A DNA stretch of 64,000 bases from Anaerorhabdus sp964386325 (GTDB taxonomy: Bacteria; Bacillota_I; Bacilli_A; Erysipelotrichales; Erysipelotrichaceae). Below, one piece after another: positions 24,315 to 33,607 of this stretch (position 1 is the first letter of the stretch; every line of letters starts with the position of its first letter). The stretch is taken from the NCBI GenBank assembly GCA_964386325.1, contig CAYLQY010000010.1, positions 1-64,000 on the forward strand, in the 5' to 3' direction. Below the pieces are notes generated by a model. The model ran no database searches and was not told the origin of the DNA. It worked only from the letters and a program-made list of their open reading frames with translations. Made by a program: the position numbers and the translations under genes.

Positions 24315-25700
24315 ATGAAAAATAAAACAAAATTCATTGTTGCGATTAGTATTATAACCATTGGAATAATTATGTCGAGTATATTTCTATTGGCCAATGA
24401 CGGTAGTGAAGGAGAAAAGCTGTATCGTGAATATAACGTAACACGTGGAGATATTGTTGTTGGCATTGATGGTTTCGGTTCATTAAAATTAGAAGGCGAT
24501 AGTCAAGTATTTGAAAATGAATTTATTATTGATGAAATTATGGTTTCAATTGGTGAAGAAGTTGAAAAAGATCAACAACTTGCAAAATTATCTGTTGAGA
24601 ATATTGATGAACAAATTAAGAAGTTAACTGATGATTTGAAAAAGGCAGAAGATGCTCATAATCAAGCAGTAAATAACAAAGAAATTCAACAAACTAACTC
24701 TGCATCATCATGGCAAGATAAAACAAATTCTACAAAAGCAGCCTATGAATCAAAGAAGAGTGAGTTAGATAAAAGTATAAGTAATTTAACAACTACTATT
24801 ACAGCACAGAAACAAAGAAAAGCAGAACTTGAAGAATTGATAAAAAATGGTGGTGGCACTGTTAATGATTTGGGTGAAGTTATTGTTACACCTGATCCTG
24901 ATTTAGATGCATATAAAAAAGAATTAGAAGAGATTACAAAGCAATTAGGTGAAACAGAAACAGAACTTAGCACAGTCATACGTAATTTGGAATTACTTAA
25001 TAGTAATCGCCAAACAGAAGTAAATGCAGAGAATGAATCTAAGAAAAACTATGATTATGTTCAAAATGAAAATAATGCGAACTCAGATATATCGATTGAT
25101 GCTACAAAACGCGAAGTGGACCGTATTAATGGTGAACTTTCTAAAGTCAATAAGCTTAAAAAGGATCCTTATTTATATGCTGAAAGTACAGGAGTTGTCA
25201 CCGAGATTAACTATAAAGAAAATGCTCTAGTTGATTTATCATCAACAGGGATTATTATTGGTGATATGAACAAAAAAGAAGTGCTTGTCTCAGTTGATCA
25301 AAATGCAATTATCAAGATTGAAGAAGGTCAGAAAGTAGAAGTTCAATTTTCTGCATATGGAGATACCATTTTTTACGGGATAGTTAAATCACGTGATTTA
25401 GTAGGTAAGAATAAAAATGGCACAATTCAATTTGATGTTTATGTAGAAATAGATTCACAGGAAAAGGAAATATTACCTGAAATGACATGTTCAACAAAGT
25501 TTATTTCAAAAGAAGTAAAAAATATTCTTAAGCTTTCCAATAAGGCAATTCTATTGGTTGATGGTAAACAGTATGTAGATGTTAAACTTGCTGATGGTAC
25601 CATTGAAAGAAAAGAAATAAAAACAGGGTTTTCGGATGGCAAGACAAGTGAAATCACTGACGGATTATCAGAGGGTGATATTGTAGTTGTGGAGAGTTAA
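24315..25700 (+). CDS. MacA/HlyD-type membrane fusion protein
   Basis: This 461-residue protein has an N-terminal membrane anchor (FIVAISIITIGIIMSSIFLL, about residues 7-26). A lipoyl/barrel-sandwich half follows (FENEFIIDEIMVSIGEEVEKDQQLAKL). A long coiled coil spans about 95-265, interrupted by the Gly/Pro-rich NGGGTVNDLGEVIVTPDPD turn. The second lipoyl half (STGVVTEINYKENALV) and beta-barrel domains come last. The ATG at 24315 follows the extended AAAGGAGATGAT site. It is the adaptor of the ABC system formed with the next three genes. In Gram-positive bacteria such adaptors support export of peptides or lipids at the outer face of the membrane. Confidence 0.85.
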   Translation: MKNKTKFIVAISIITIGIIMSSIFLLANDGSEGEKLYREYNVTRGDIVVGIDGFGSLKLEGDSQVFENEFIIDEIMVSIGEEVEKDQQLAKLSVENIDEQIKKLTDDLKKAEDAHNQAVNNKEIQQTNSASSWQDKTNSTKAAYESKKSELDKSISNLTTTITAQKQRKAELEELIKNGGGTVNDLGEVIVTPDPDLDAYKKELEEITKQLGETETELSTVIRNLELLNSNRQTEVNAENESKKNYDYVQNENNANSDISIDATKREVDRINGELSKVNKLKKDPYLYAESTGVVTEINYKENALVDLSSTGIIIGDMNKKEVLVSVDQNAIIKIEEGQKVEVQFSAYGDTIFYGIVKSRDLVGKNKNGTIQFDVYVEIDSQEKEILPEMTCSTKFISKEVKNILKLSNKAILLVDGKQYVDVKLADGTIERKEIKTGFSDGKTSEITDGLSEGDIVVVES

Positions 25701-25702
25701 TA

Positions 25703-26899
25703 ATGAATTTTCTTGAGACATGTCGACTCGTAGTTCTCAATCTTGTCGAAAATAAATTTAAAGTGTTCTTAACCTCACTGGGTATTCTAGTGGGAACAAT
25801 AACAATCGTACTTGTTATTGCAATAGGTAAAGGTGGAGAAGCGAAAGTTGCGGAACAATTCAAAGATTTAAGTGCAGAAACCGTATATGTAAATCTTAAT
25901 TATAAGCGATTAGAAAATAAAGAAATGGCACAAGTTGAAAAGCTAAACTTAGATATTGTTGAGCAAATTAAGGAAGAAAGCACAACACTTGAAGACCTAT
26001 ATTTAAGCGCTAGTAGTTATATGGAAGTGAAGTTAGGAGCGGATAAAGCATATACATCATTAACAGGTGTAAGCGATGGATTTGATGAAGTATCTAATTT
26101 AGAAATAGAAGAAGGTTTACAAATAAGTGAAGAAGATCAAGAGTATGAAAATAATGTTGTTGTAATTGGGAAAAACATTGTAGATAAATATTATGGTAGT
26201 CCAGAAAATGCTATCAATCAAACCATTCAAATTGGAAATAATACGTATAAGATTATTGGAACTTTGAAAGGAAAGGGAGATGGGTTACAAGGTTCAAATC
26301 CCGATGATACCATTTTCTTACCCTACACAGTGGCAACTAAACTTATGGACTCTAGTGTCATACCTAAGATAGTTGGATTATCGAATGATCTTAAACATGT
26401 AGAACTTACAAAAAAAGAAATCATGAGCACACTTGATTATTTGTTAGAAGATAGTTCAGTATACACGATTGATGATGCTGGTAGTCGTATTGAAGCAGCA
26501 TTATCATCTGCCAAAACAATGAATTTGTTGTTATTGTCGGTAGCGACAATTGTATTCATTGTAGGTGGGATAGGAGTAATGAATGTTTTGTTCTTATCAG
26601 TAAAAGAACGAACAAAAGAAATTGGAATTTTGAAAGCGTTAGGAATTGGTAATAATGAAGTGTTGCTTCAGTTTGTACTAGAATCTGCAATCATCAGTAG
26701 TCTAGGTGGTATTGCAGGGATTGTTATTAGTAGTGTGCTAATGCCTCTAATGAGGTTTACCGAAATTGCGGTAGTAGATTCAATCGAAGGAAAAATTATT
26801 GCATTTTGTTTTGCAATAATTACAGGAATGCTATTTGGCATTTATCCAGCATATAAAGCATCGAAATTAAAACCAGTAGATGCATTATCAATAGAATAG
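25703..26899 (+). CDS. MacB-type FtsX permease
   Basis: This 398-residue protein has the MacB permease layout: one N-terminal helix (about 19-40, KVFLTSLGILVGTITIVLVIAIG), an extracytoplasmic MacB_PCD domain (about 45-265), and three C-terminal helices. The FtsX core contains GGIGVMNVLFLSVKERTKEIGILKALG and ends in YPAYKASKLKPVDALSIE. It starts two bases after the adaptor gene. Unlike E. coli MacB, the ATPase is a separate protein encoded two genes downstream. Confidence 0.95.
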   Translation: MNFLETCRLVVLNLVENKFKVFLTSLGILVGTITIVLVIAIGKGGEAKVAEQFKDLSAETVYVNLNYKRLENKEMAQVEKLNLDIVEQIKEESTTLEDLYLSASSYMEVKLGADKAYTSLTGVSDGFDEVSNLEIEEGLQISEEDQEYENNVVVIGKNIVDKYYGSPENAINQTIQIGNNTYKIIGTLKGKGDGLQGSNPDDTIFLPYTVATKLMDSSVIPKIVGLSNDLKHVELTKKEIMSTLDYLLEDSSVYTIDDAGSRIEAALSSAKTMNLLLLSVATIVFIVGGIGVMNVLFLSVKERTKEIGILKALGIGNNEVLLQFVLESAIISSLGGIAGIVISSVLMPLMRFTEIAVVDSIEGKIIAFCFAIITGMLFGIYPAYKASKLKPVDALSIE

Positions 26900-26909
26900 A
26901 GGAAAAAAT

Positions 26910-27398
26910 ATGAAGAAAATTTTATGTTTATTAACAATGGTATTAATATTAACAGGCTGCAGTACAACACCAAAAGAAGAAAAAGAAAATGTTAAGAATA
27001 AGGATCAACAAGAACAACAAATAACAATGTATTTTGGTAAAGTTGCTTCAGCGACAGGAAATGAAATCAGCATTGATGTTGCAAAGAATCCCTTTATAGA
27101 TGAAGACGCAAAAGCAGAAGGTGACAGTGGTGATGGCGAAGTCATTGCTGCTGTTGAAATGACTGCAGCCATGCCTGCTAGTGAAAATACAGGGGCTATG
27201 CAAGAGGAAGAGAATAAAATTGAACTTGAGTACACAGGAGAAGAGAAATCATTAACACTCCCTGCTGGTGTTAAAATTATTGATGCAAAAAGTGGTGAAG
27301 AAGTTCCAATGTCAGAAATTAAAGAGGGTACAGTATTATCTGTAACTTTTGATGAAATATCACAAAGTATTATTGAAATACAACTTCTTGAGAAATGA
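26910..27398 (+). CDS. Acidic lipoprotein within the MacAB-like operon
   Basis: This 162-residue protein has signal MKKILCLLTMVLILTGCSTT, with the lipidated Cys at about residue 17. A lysine/glutamate linker follows, then a beta-rich C-terminal domain (IELEYTGEEKSLTLPAGVKIIDAKSGEEVPMSEIKEGTVLSVTFDE). That domain resembles small DUF5666/OB-like modules that track metal or cofactor chemistry, but I cannot name it. It overlaps the ATPase gene by 4 bp and lies between permease and ATPase, so it is most likely a fixed part of this system at the outer membrane face. Confidence 0.75.
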   Translation: MKKILCLLTMVLILTGCSTTPKEEKENVKNKDQQEQQITMYFGKVASATGNEISIDVAKNPFIDEDAKAEGDSGDGEVIAAVEMTAAMPASENTGAMQEEENKIELEYTGEEKSLTLPAGVKIIDAKSGEEVPMSEIKEGTVLSVTFDEISQSIIEIQLLEK

Positions 27399-28063
27399 TG
27401 ATTCATATAAGTAATTTGAATAAATCATTTCACATGAAAGAAGAGTCATTACATGTGTTAAAGGATATTTGCTTAGAAATAGAAAAGGGCGAGTATATTT
27501 CAATATTAGGAACTTCTGGATCAGGTAAATCAACACTAATGAATATTCTTGGATGTATGGATCAATTAGATGAAGGCGAATATGTTATTGATGACATTGC
27601 AGTCCATGAAAAAAAAGAAATAGAACTAGCACCAATTCGTAATCAAAAAATTGGATTCATCTTTCAAAAGTATCATTTGATACCTACATATACTGTCTTA
27701 CAAAATGTAATGTTACCTTTACTTATAAGAGGTGAGAAAAGAGAGAATGCCATTATTCAAGCTAGAGAATACTTGTCTTTGGTAGGATTAGAGAATCGTG
27801 AAAAACATAAGCCCAATGAATTGTCGGGTGGTCAACAACAACGAGTAGCGATAGCTAGGGCGTTAATCACAAAACCTAAATTACTTCTTGCAGATGAACC
27901 AACAGGTGCTCTTGATTCAAAAACGGGTGCCGATATTTTAGAACTTTTTAAAGATTTACATAATCAAGGGAACACAATTGTAGTGATTACCCACGATGTC
28001 AAGGTTGCAAATCAAGCACAAAAGATATTTTATTTAGAAGATGGTGTTTTAAACAAAAAATAG
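27395..28063 (+). CDS. MacB/LolD-type ABC ATP-binding protein
   Basis: This 222-residue ATPase has Walker A GTSGSGKST, Q-loop IGFIFQKYHL, signature ELSGGQQQRVAIARAL, Walker B LLLADEPTGALDS and switch His in ITHDVK. It is the last gene of the operon with the adaptor, permease and lipoprotein, and overlaps the lipoprotein gene by ATGA. It closes the set needed for a MacAB-like machine under control of the upstream two-component system. Confidence 0.95.
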   Translation: MMIHISNLNKSFHMKEESLHVLKDICLEIEKGEYISILGTSGSGKSTLMNILGCMDQLDEGEYVIDDIAVHEKKEIELAPIRNQKIGFIFQKYHLIPTYTVLQNVMLPLLIRGEKRENAIIQAREYLSLVGLENREKHKPNELSGGQQQRVAIARALITKPKLLLADEPTGALDSKTGADILELFKDLHNQGNTIVVITHDVKVANQAQKIFYLEDGVLNKK

Positions 28064-28088
28064 CCCGTGTTTTATACACGAGCTTTTT
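28063..28088 (+). terminator. Terminator of the MacAB-like operon
   Basis: The stem GCCCGTGT / ACACGAGC (one mismatch) is followed by TTTTT, starting at the stop codon. Confidence 0.8.
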
Positions 28089-28222
28089 CTATGTAATGTT
28101 GTTTTTATTTGATTGTTTATTAAAGAATATGAGTGTCGATTTTCATTCAATGATTTACTATGTTTGTTAGATATATTAATATGATAAAATGTTTAAAGAA
28201 GATAAATAAACGAGGAAGAAAA

Positions 28223-29041
28223 ATGAGTATTCAAGAAATAGATGCTAAGCATATAGATGAAGCGGTAACATTTTCTTGGAAACTGTGTGAAGATGAAGAG
28301 CATTGCAGTTATCCAATTTACGCATCAATGAGTGAGATGAAAGATAAATATAGTACCAATGAATTGTTGGGATATTATGATGATGAAGAATTAAGAGGAG
28401 TCTTATGCTTTTACACAATTCCTAATGATAATTATCTACAAACAGTCGGATTTTATGTTTGTGATGAAAAAGTATCGGATGCGTTTATTGAGTTTATTCA
28501 TGATAATTTCAATTCTTATTCATCTTATATTGGTATCACAAAAGAGAATAAAATCGTTTCGCAAAGTTTATTGAAAATGGGATATCGTTGTATTGATGAT
28601 AGTAAGATGATGGAATTGAACTTTATCAATTATGATACTATGAATATCAATAAGGCGAACAAAATCACTTTGGCGAATAAAGATAGTTATTTGAAATTTC
28701 ATAATATGCATTTTGAAGAAGGATATTGGAATACAAAGCGTATTTCTGATAATTTTGATGAATGGTATATTACCGCAATTATTGAAAATGGAAATATTGT
28801 GGCAGGGGCATTTATCAAAGACTTAAAAAATAATACGAGTGAAATATTTGGAATTTACGCCGATGATGAGAAAGCTTATAGTGATTTAATCATAGGTTTG
28901 TTGAATGATTATAAATTAAACAAGCAAATTATAACTAAAATAATGTGTATGGTAGAATGTGAAAATAGTTGTTTATTAAATGCGATGGAAGAGCTTGGTT
29001 TTATATGTATGCGTAGCTATTGTTGTTATATAAGTAAATAA
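28223..29041 (+). CDS. GNAT-like acetyltransferase family protein
   Basis: This 272-residue soluble protein has two related alpha/beta halves that look like tandem GNAT folds. The N-terminal half (about 1-130) includes ELLGYYDDEELRGVLCFY and a SLLKMGYRCIDDSKMMEL beta-bulge-like segment. The C-terminal half includes YITAIIENGNIVAGAFIKD and NAMEELGFICMRSYCCYIS. The acetyl-CoA binding R/QxxGxG/A loop is not clear, so activity is uncertain. The ATG at 28223 follows GAGGAAG. It has its own 3' terminator and is not obviously linked to the neighbours. Confidence 0.6.
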   Translation: MSIQEIDAKHIDEAVTFSWKLCEDEEHCSYPIYASMSEMKDKYSTNELLGYYDDEELRGVLCFYTIPNDNYLQTVGFYVCDEKVSDAFIEFIHDNFNSYSSYIGITKENKIVSQSLLKMGYRCIDDSKMMELNFINYDTMNINKANKITLANKDSYLKFHNMHFEEGYWNTKRISDNFDEWYITAIIENGNIVAGAFIKDLKNNTSEIFGIYADDEKAYSDLIIGLLNDYKLNKQIITKIMCMVECENSCLLNAMEELGFICMRSYCCYISK

Positions 29042-29077
29042 AAAATGGTGCAGATATAATCTGTACCATTTTTATTT
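29037..29077. terminator. Bidirectional terminator
   Basis: A 13-bp stem (AAATGGTGCAGAT / ATCTGTACCATTT, one G-U pair) has T-rich tails on both strands. It serves the GNAT gene and the convergent lipoprotein gene. Confidence 0.85.
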
Positions 29078-30952
29078 AAAAGTAAAGCGATTATCATTTG
29101 CAGGAGATATAGTGCCCAAGTTTTGTATCTCTTCTGCAAGTAAATCTCCTAATATAACACCGGTTTTATAATTAGCGATGATATATTCTTCAGGGACTGA
29201 ATTTTCTGTTACCGCTATTGTATATATTTTACTTGAATCTATCTTAGTTCCATCACTTAAGGTAATGGATTTAATTCTTGAACCTGGTTCATTTGTAGGA
29301 TCAAAACTCATTTTAAGTCCTGAGAAGTAGTAGAACCAACCAGTTTGATTATTGTCAACTGGGATTGCATATTCGAGGGTATTTAACAAGTTTTCACCTG
29401 TCATTGTAACCATCCAAATTTCACCTTTTTCTCCATATTTGAAATCAGGCATAACACGTTGGATATCACTTTTAGTAATTTCACCAGCGTATAGCTTGGC
29501 AGTTACACCCTTACTATTATAGGCTCCATCTTTTCCGCCATCCAAGAATAAAGCAATCTCGCTATCAACATTCTTCTTCATTGTATCTGTTATGAAATTA
29601 CCCGTCTCAATTAGGGAGAATGTTTCAGTAGCAGTACCTAGGACTTCCTCTTTAGTAGTCGTAACTTCATTGACTTTATTTGCTTCATCTACCATGGTTC
29701 CGACTTGTTCAATGGTTAATGTACCATTTACAATACCTGCAAGTCCTTCACGTAAAGTCGATTGAACTTTTGCAAGCTCTGGAAATATCGCATAACGACC
29801 ATGAGCTAGCGCATTAACGATGTCTTGTGTTTCTGGAACAGAAGGAGGTTCAACTCCTTTAAGGCTTGAGTACATTGCACCAGTATCGGCAGAAAGTGCT
29901 TCTTGTCCTTCTGGTGTACTTATATATTCCATAACTTTAAGTACTTGATCATATTTAGCTTTATTTTGTGGCTCTGCAAGGTGTTTATTTAAACCAATAT
30001 AACATACCATATACAGTCTCGCCCAATCATTTCCTTCACTGCCAGGGTTGAAGAAAGGCATTAATGCGAATTCATCATTGCTTCCGGCAATCTTATAACC
30101 ACTTCTTGCGATTAAAACAGAATCTTCAATCATTGCACTTTCTCTATCAAAGAATATTTTCTCGCGCTCAGAATAATCGATTTCTAAATCTTCTTTTTGC
30201 CATATACCGGCATCTACCATATCTTGAAATGTTTGTAAAGCAGTGCCAAAATGGTCGAGGAAGTTTCCTTCACCATTTTGATAGTTTTGTATCCATTGCA
30301 TATCTTTTGGTGTTACAAAAGAACTTCCGTAGCCAAAACCAACAAAGGCAGTATCAAGAACTTCAGCATTTTGGAAACCTAATTGAATAGCACGAATACC
30401 TGAAGCTTCTATGGTTTTACATAATTCTATGAAATCATTGTAGTTGGTTGGTACAACCCAACCATTTTCTTCAAAAAGTGTTTTGTTGTAAACCAGACCT
30501 CTTATTTGTGCAGGCCCGGGTAGATAATATAATTTACCATCTTCGGCAATTGAATCTAACATGGATAAGTTATACTTTGTAGTAAATGGTAATGAGGATA
30601 AATCGAGCAGTCTGTCTTCCCAATACTCTTCGCCAAAAGATAGTGGCCAAGTCATGACGATATCAGTAAGATCATCATTCTTTAATCGAGCAACATATTC
30701 ATTAGGGTTCATAGCACTAGTATAGTTACCTACCTGTACAATATCGATATCAGGGAACTTTTCTTCTACTGCTTTTTCAAAAGCATTAATTGAGAATGCA
30801 TGTTTAATCAAAACAGTAATTTGTGTTTTAGAAGCATCCGTTTTCTTTTGCGTTACAATGTCGTTTGTGGCAGTTTCTTGCTTGCTGACAGTACATCCAT
30901 TTAATGAAATTATCAAGGTAAGTAGTAGAAATAAGTTAATCAGTTTCTTCAT
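29072..30952 (-). CDS. Solute-binding lipoprotein fused to a 5'-nucleotidase C-terminal domain
   Basis: This 626-residue lipoprotein has signal MKKLINLFLLLTLIISLNGC, Cys20. Residues about 40-430 are a family 1 (sugar-type) ABC solute-binding protein, with blocks like YLPGPAQIRGLVYNKTLFEENGW and YISTPEGQEALSADTGA. Residues about 455-625 match the 5'-nucleotidase C-terminal domain: FITDTMKKN, GEITKSDIQRVMP, TMTGENLLNTLEYA, FYYFSGLKMSFDP. The metallophosphatase domain that normally precedes that part is absent. No ABC permease is nearby. The start overlaps the 3' end of the dCache-EAL gene by 17 bp with AAGGAGA inside it, so both are cotranslated. It is most likely an extracellular ligand sensor for that receptor. 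Confidence 0.85.
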   Translation of the reverse strand: MKKLINLFLLLTLIISLNGCTVSKQETATNDIVTQKKTDASKTQITVLIKHAFSINAFEKAVEEKFPDIDIVQVGNYTSAMNPNEYVARLKNDDLTDIVMTWPLSFGEEYWEDRLLDLSSLPFTTKYNLSMLDSIAEDGKLYYLPGPAQIRGLVYNKTLFEENGWVVPTNYNDFIELCKTIEASGIRAIQLGFQNAEVLDTAFVGFGYGSSFVTPKDMQWIQNYQNGEGNFLDHFGTALQTFQDMVDAGIWQKEDLEIDYSEREKIFFDRESAMIEDSVLIARSGYKIAGSNDEFALMPFFNPGSEGNDWARLYMVCYIGLNKHLAEPQNKAKYDQVLKVMEYISTPEGQEALSADTGAMYSSLKGVEPPSVPETQDIVNALAHGRYAIFPELAKVQSTLREGLAGIVNGTLTIEQVGTMVDEANKVNEVTTTKEEVLGTATETFSLIETGNFITDTMKKNVDSEIALFLDGGKDGAYNSKGVTAKLYAGEITKSDIQRVMPDFKYGEKGEIWMVTMTGENLLNTLEYAIPVDNNQTGWFYYFSGLKMSFDPTNEPGSRIKSITLSDGTKIDSSKIYTIAVTENSVPEEYIIANYKTGVILGDLLAEEIQNLGTISPANDNRFTFK

Positions 30953-33266
30953 TTTTATTGTCTCCTTGATTTTCAGTATCCCAAAGTTTTTCAAAGTCTT
31001 CAATTGTCATCGGTTTTGCATAAACATAACCTTGAATAATATTACAACCAACTCGTTTCAACATCGTAATTTGTTCAGGGTATTCAACACCCTCAGCAAC
31101 AGTTTTCATTGATAGGGCTTGTGCCATTCCAATGATATTGCTTACTACAGATTCTGTTCGTTCAGAGTCTTGACGTTCTTTACTGAAGAAGACTTTATCA
31201 ATTTTTAATGTGTCAACACTAATTTCTTGAATCATATTCAATGAAGAGTAACCACTTCCAAAGTCATCCATTGAACATCCAAATCCTGCGTGGCGAATTT
31301 CATTAACAACATCTTTAAAGCGTTCCGCATCTTCAAGAACAATGTTTTCAGTTAATTCTATTTCGATTAGGTAATCAGGAATATCATATTTTTGTTTTAA
31401 TTGTGTATAAGGATTTAAGAAATTTTTATTTCTTAAATGAACACGTGAACAGTTAATTGATATTTTAATCGGTTCCTTACCTTGGTCAATCCAAGAACGA
31501 AGAAGTTTACATAATTGTTCAAACATCCAAAGGTCAAGTTGAATAATAAAACCATTTTTTTCAAATAGTGGAATGAATTCATTTGGATAAATCATTCCTT
31601 CACTTTCACTTTGCCAACGTGCTAATGCTTCAGCTCCAATGATACGTTCTGTCTTAACACTGTATTTCGGTTGAAGATACATTCTAAATTCATTATTTTT
31701 TAAAGCATGATCCATCATATCTTCAAGTTGTTTTTCACGAATAAGAAGTCGTCTTACTTTTTCATTATAAATTCCATAATGAACTTTTGAATTGATTGAT
31801 TGAGAATTTTCTTTCAATGAAAGTTTTGCACGGTCAATCATTTGAGGAAATGATAAATTATCATTTCCGATATAATAAATGCCAAATTGACCAGTAGGTA
31901 AAGCCCAAACAGTTTTATTTTCATTAACATATTTAGCTGCAGATTCATACCAGGTTTCAATTCGATCAAGAATTTCATCAGCATCATTATATTGTAAGAA
32001 GATACAATAATTATCAGCACTTATACGTGCCATATATTCTTTTGTAGAAAGTTCATTTGTTACTACTTTATATAATGAACGTAGAATCTCATCCCCTGTT
32101 TTACGTCCGAAATTATCATTAAGTATTTTGAATTTTTCTAGATTTACATAAATAATTGCGAAATTCTCTTTTTGATTTTTAGATAATGTATTTGAAGCTA
32201 ATTCATAGAATTTATCAATTGTGTGCCCACCTGTGACTTCATCCACAAAGGCAATCCGTTCAAGACGTTTTTGGTAACGATTGAATGTTACAATAAGTGC
32301 AATCACAAGGAAAATAAACGCAACAAATATGAATCCTGTAATGATTAATGTAATCATTAATAAAATGTTAGATTTTGCATTGATAACTTCACTTGGAATA
32401 AGTGTTAAAAGAATCCAGTTGGAGTCTTCGATTGGGTAATAAACCATTTCTTGCTTAACATCATTTACAGTAACCGTTGCTTGTCCTTTGACATTCGATT
32501 TAAAATCATTTTTAATTTGTTCTATCTTGTCTTTTGATAACGAATCAGAAAAAGATGATAAAACATTGTATCCAAACTTTGAATTAGCATCAGATGAAGT
32601 AATTATCATAGTTCCATCTCTACTAACAATTTGTGAATATGCTTGATCATTAAATGAAGTAAGTGACAAAAATTGAGCGATTTTATTTGTGTCAAATGTA
32701 GCCGCAATCGCAATCATTTCTATATCATTCACAGTTTTATTTTGTAATGGAACAACGAAGATAGAAACTTCTTTACCATCAACAATTTGTGAAGGTGACA
32801 TTACTTCTTCTTTATTAAGAATAGTTTCTTGTAAGTAAGAACCACCAGAGAGGAAGATTGAATATCCATTTTCGTCATAAGCATTGCCATTTTCATCAAT
32901 TAGGAGTAACTTATCAAAATCCCAGTATTGATGTTGATAATTAGATACATCTTTAAAACTTTCAAATGTTAGTGTTTCATCAGCGTTTAACATTGCATCT
33001 GTGGCATATAACATTAAATAGGTATCATTAATGATTTGGTTGATATTACTCTCGATTCGGCTTGAAATTTCTTGTAAGTAACTACTACTTTCATCCTGTA
33101 TGGTTTCATTGATTTTACCATAGAACCAAAAACAGGCAGTTCCAACTACAAAACAAAGAACACCACAAAAAACCGCAAAAATACGAAAGATTTTTCGTTC
33201 TTTTCGTTCGCTATGATTATATTGGTTTAAACCGTCAATGTCTTTCTTCTTCAAACTATTACCCAC
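30936..33266 (-). CDS. dCache sensor with degenerate GGDEF and active-type EAL (c-di-GMP phosphodiesterase)
   Basis: This is a 776-residue receptor. Transmembrane helices near 27-47 and 290-315 flank a dCache-like extracytoplasmic domain (about 50-285). The GGDEF domain (about 340-490) has lost its active site: RISADNYCIF stands where RxGGDEFxxL is expected. The EAL domain (about 510-760) keeps the catalytic set: GAEALARW, INCSR, ELTEN, DDFGSGYSSL, KIDKVFF, AEGVE and QGYVYAKP. So it should hydrolyse c-di-GMP, with the GGDEF part regulatory. The start is uncertain: GTG at 33266, or TTG at 33254 with a better-spaced purine-rich site. The gene ends inside the lipoprotein gene. Confidence 0.9.
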   Translation of the reverse strand: MGNSLKKKDIDGLNQYNHSERKERKIFRIFAVFCGVLCFVVGTACFWFYGKINETIQDESSSYLQEISSRIESNINQIINDTYLMLYATDAMLNADETLTFESFKDVSNYQHQYWDFDKLLLIDENGNAYDENGYSIFLSGGSYLQETILNKEEVMSPSQIVDGKEVSIFVVPLQNKTVNDIEMIAIAATFDTNKIAQFLSLTSFNDQAYSQIVSRDGTMIITSSDANSKFGYNVLSSFSDSLSKDKIEQIKNDFKSNVKGQATVTVNDVKQEMVYYPIEDSNWILLTLIPSEVINAKSNILLMITLIITGFIFVAFIFLVIALIVTFNRYQKRLERIAFVDEVTGGHTIDKFYELASNTLSKNQKENFAIIYVNLEKFKILNDNFGRKTGDEILRSLYKVVTNELSTKEYMARISADNYCIFLQYNDADEILDRIETWYESAAKYVNENKTVWALPTGQFGIYYIGNDNLSFPQMIDRAKLSLKENSQSINSKVHYGIYNEKVRRLLIREKQLEDMMDHALKNNEFRMYLQPKYSVKTERIIGAEALARWQSESEGMIYPNEFIPLFEKNGFIIQLDLWMFEQLCKLLRSWIDQGKEPIKISINCSRVHLRNKNFLNPYTQLKQKYDIPDYLIEIELTENIVLEDAERFKDVVNEIRHAGFGCSMDDFGSGYSSLNMIQEISVDTLKIDKVFFSKERQDSERTESVVSNIIGMAQALSMKTVAEGVEYPEQITMLKRVGCNIIQGYVYAKPMTIEDFEKLWDTENQGDNKNEETD

Positions 33267-33607
33267 TTTCTAGGATAAATTTGTTGTATTTGTGAAAAAT
33301 GGCATAAAAATAGGTAGTTTGAGTCAAATATCTACTTATATTTTAGGCATAAAATACATTAAAATCAAGAAATCAAAGTAGTAAAACCCACAAAAAGGCT
33401 TGTTTTTTGCTATATTTCACGAAAATATGAATAAAAAGACAAATTAAACAATATTAGTACTTGGTCTTATCAACCAATAACTATAGATTTCTTTGGTGAA
33501 AAATAATAAAGTATTTTTGTAATTGACGATAAAAATGTCTCATTAATGGGCCAAAAATAAGTCTTACGATATTCCGGTTATCATATAACCAAGAAATGAG
33601 GATACCA
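33267..33607. other. Divergent intergenic region
   Basis: About 340 AT-rich bases separate the receptor gene (minus) and the sigma-like gene (plus), with no coding sequence. Two small dyads are present: TTGGT-N7-ACCAA near 33462-33478 and GGTTAT-CAT-ATAACC at 33576-33590, the latter just before the sigma ribosome binding site. They may be operators. I see no c-di-GMP riboswitch signature. Confidence 0.5.

Noticed and set aside
30064..30390. 108-aa plus-strand ORF inside the solute-binding lipoprotein gene
   Set aside because: It lies fully antisense within a gene with clear domains and has no start signals.
33267..33607. c-di-GMP riboswitch in the divergent region
   Set aside because: I could not find the conserved GEMM core or a receptor-like helix arrangement.
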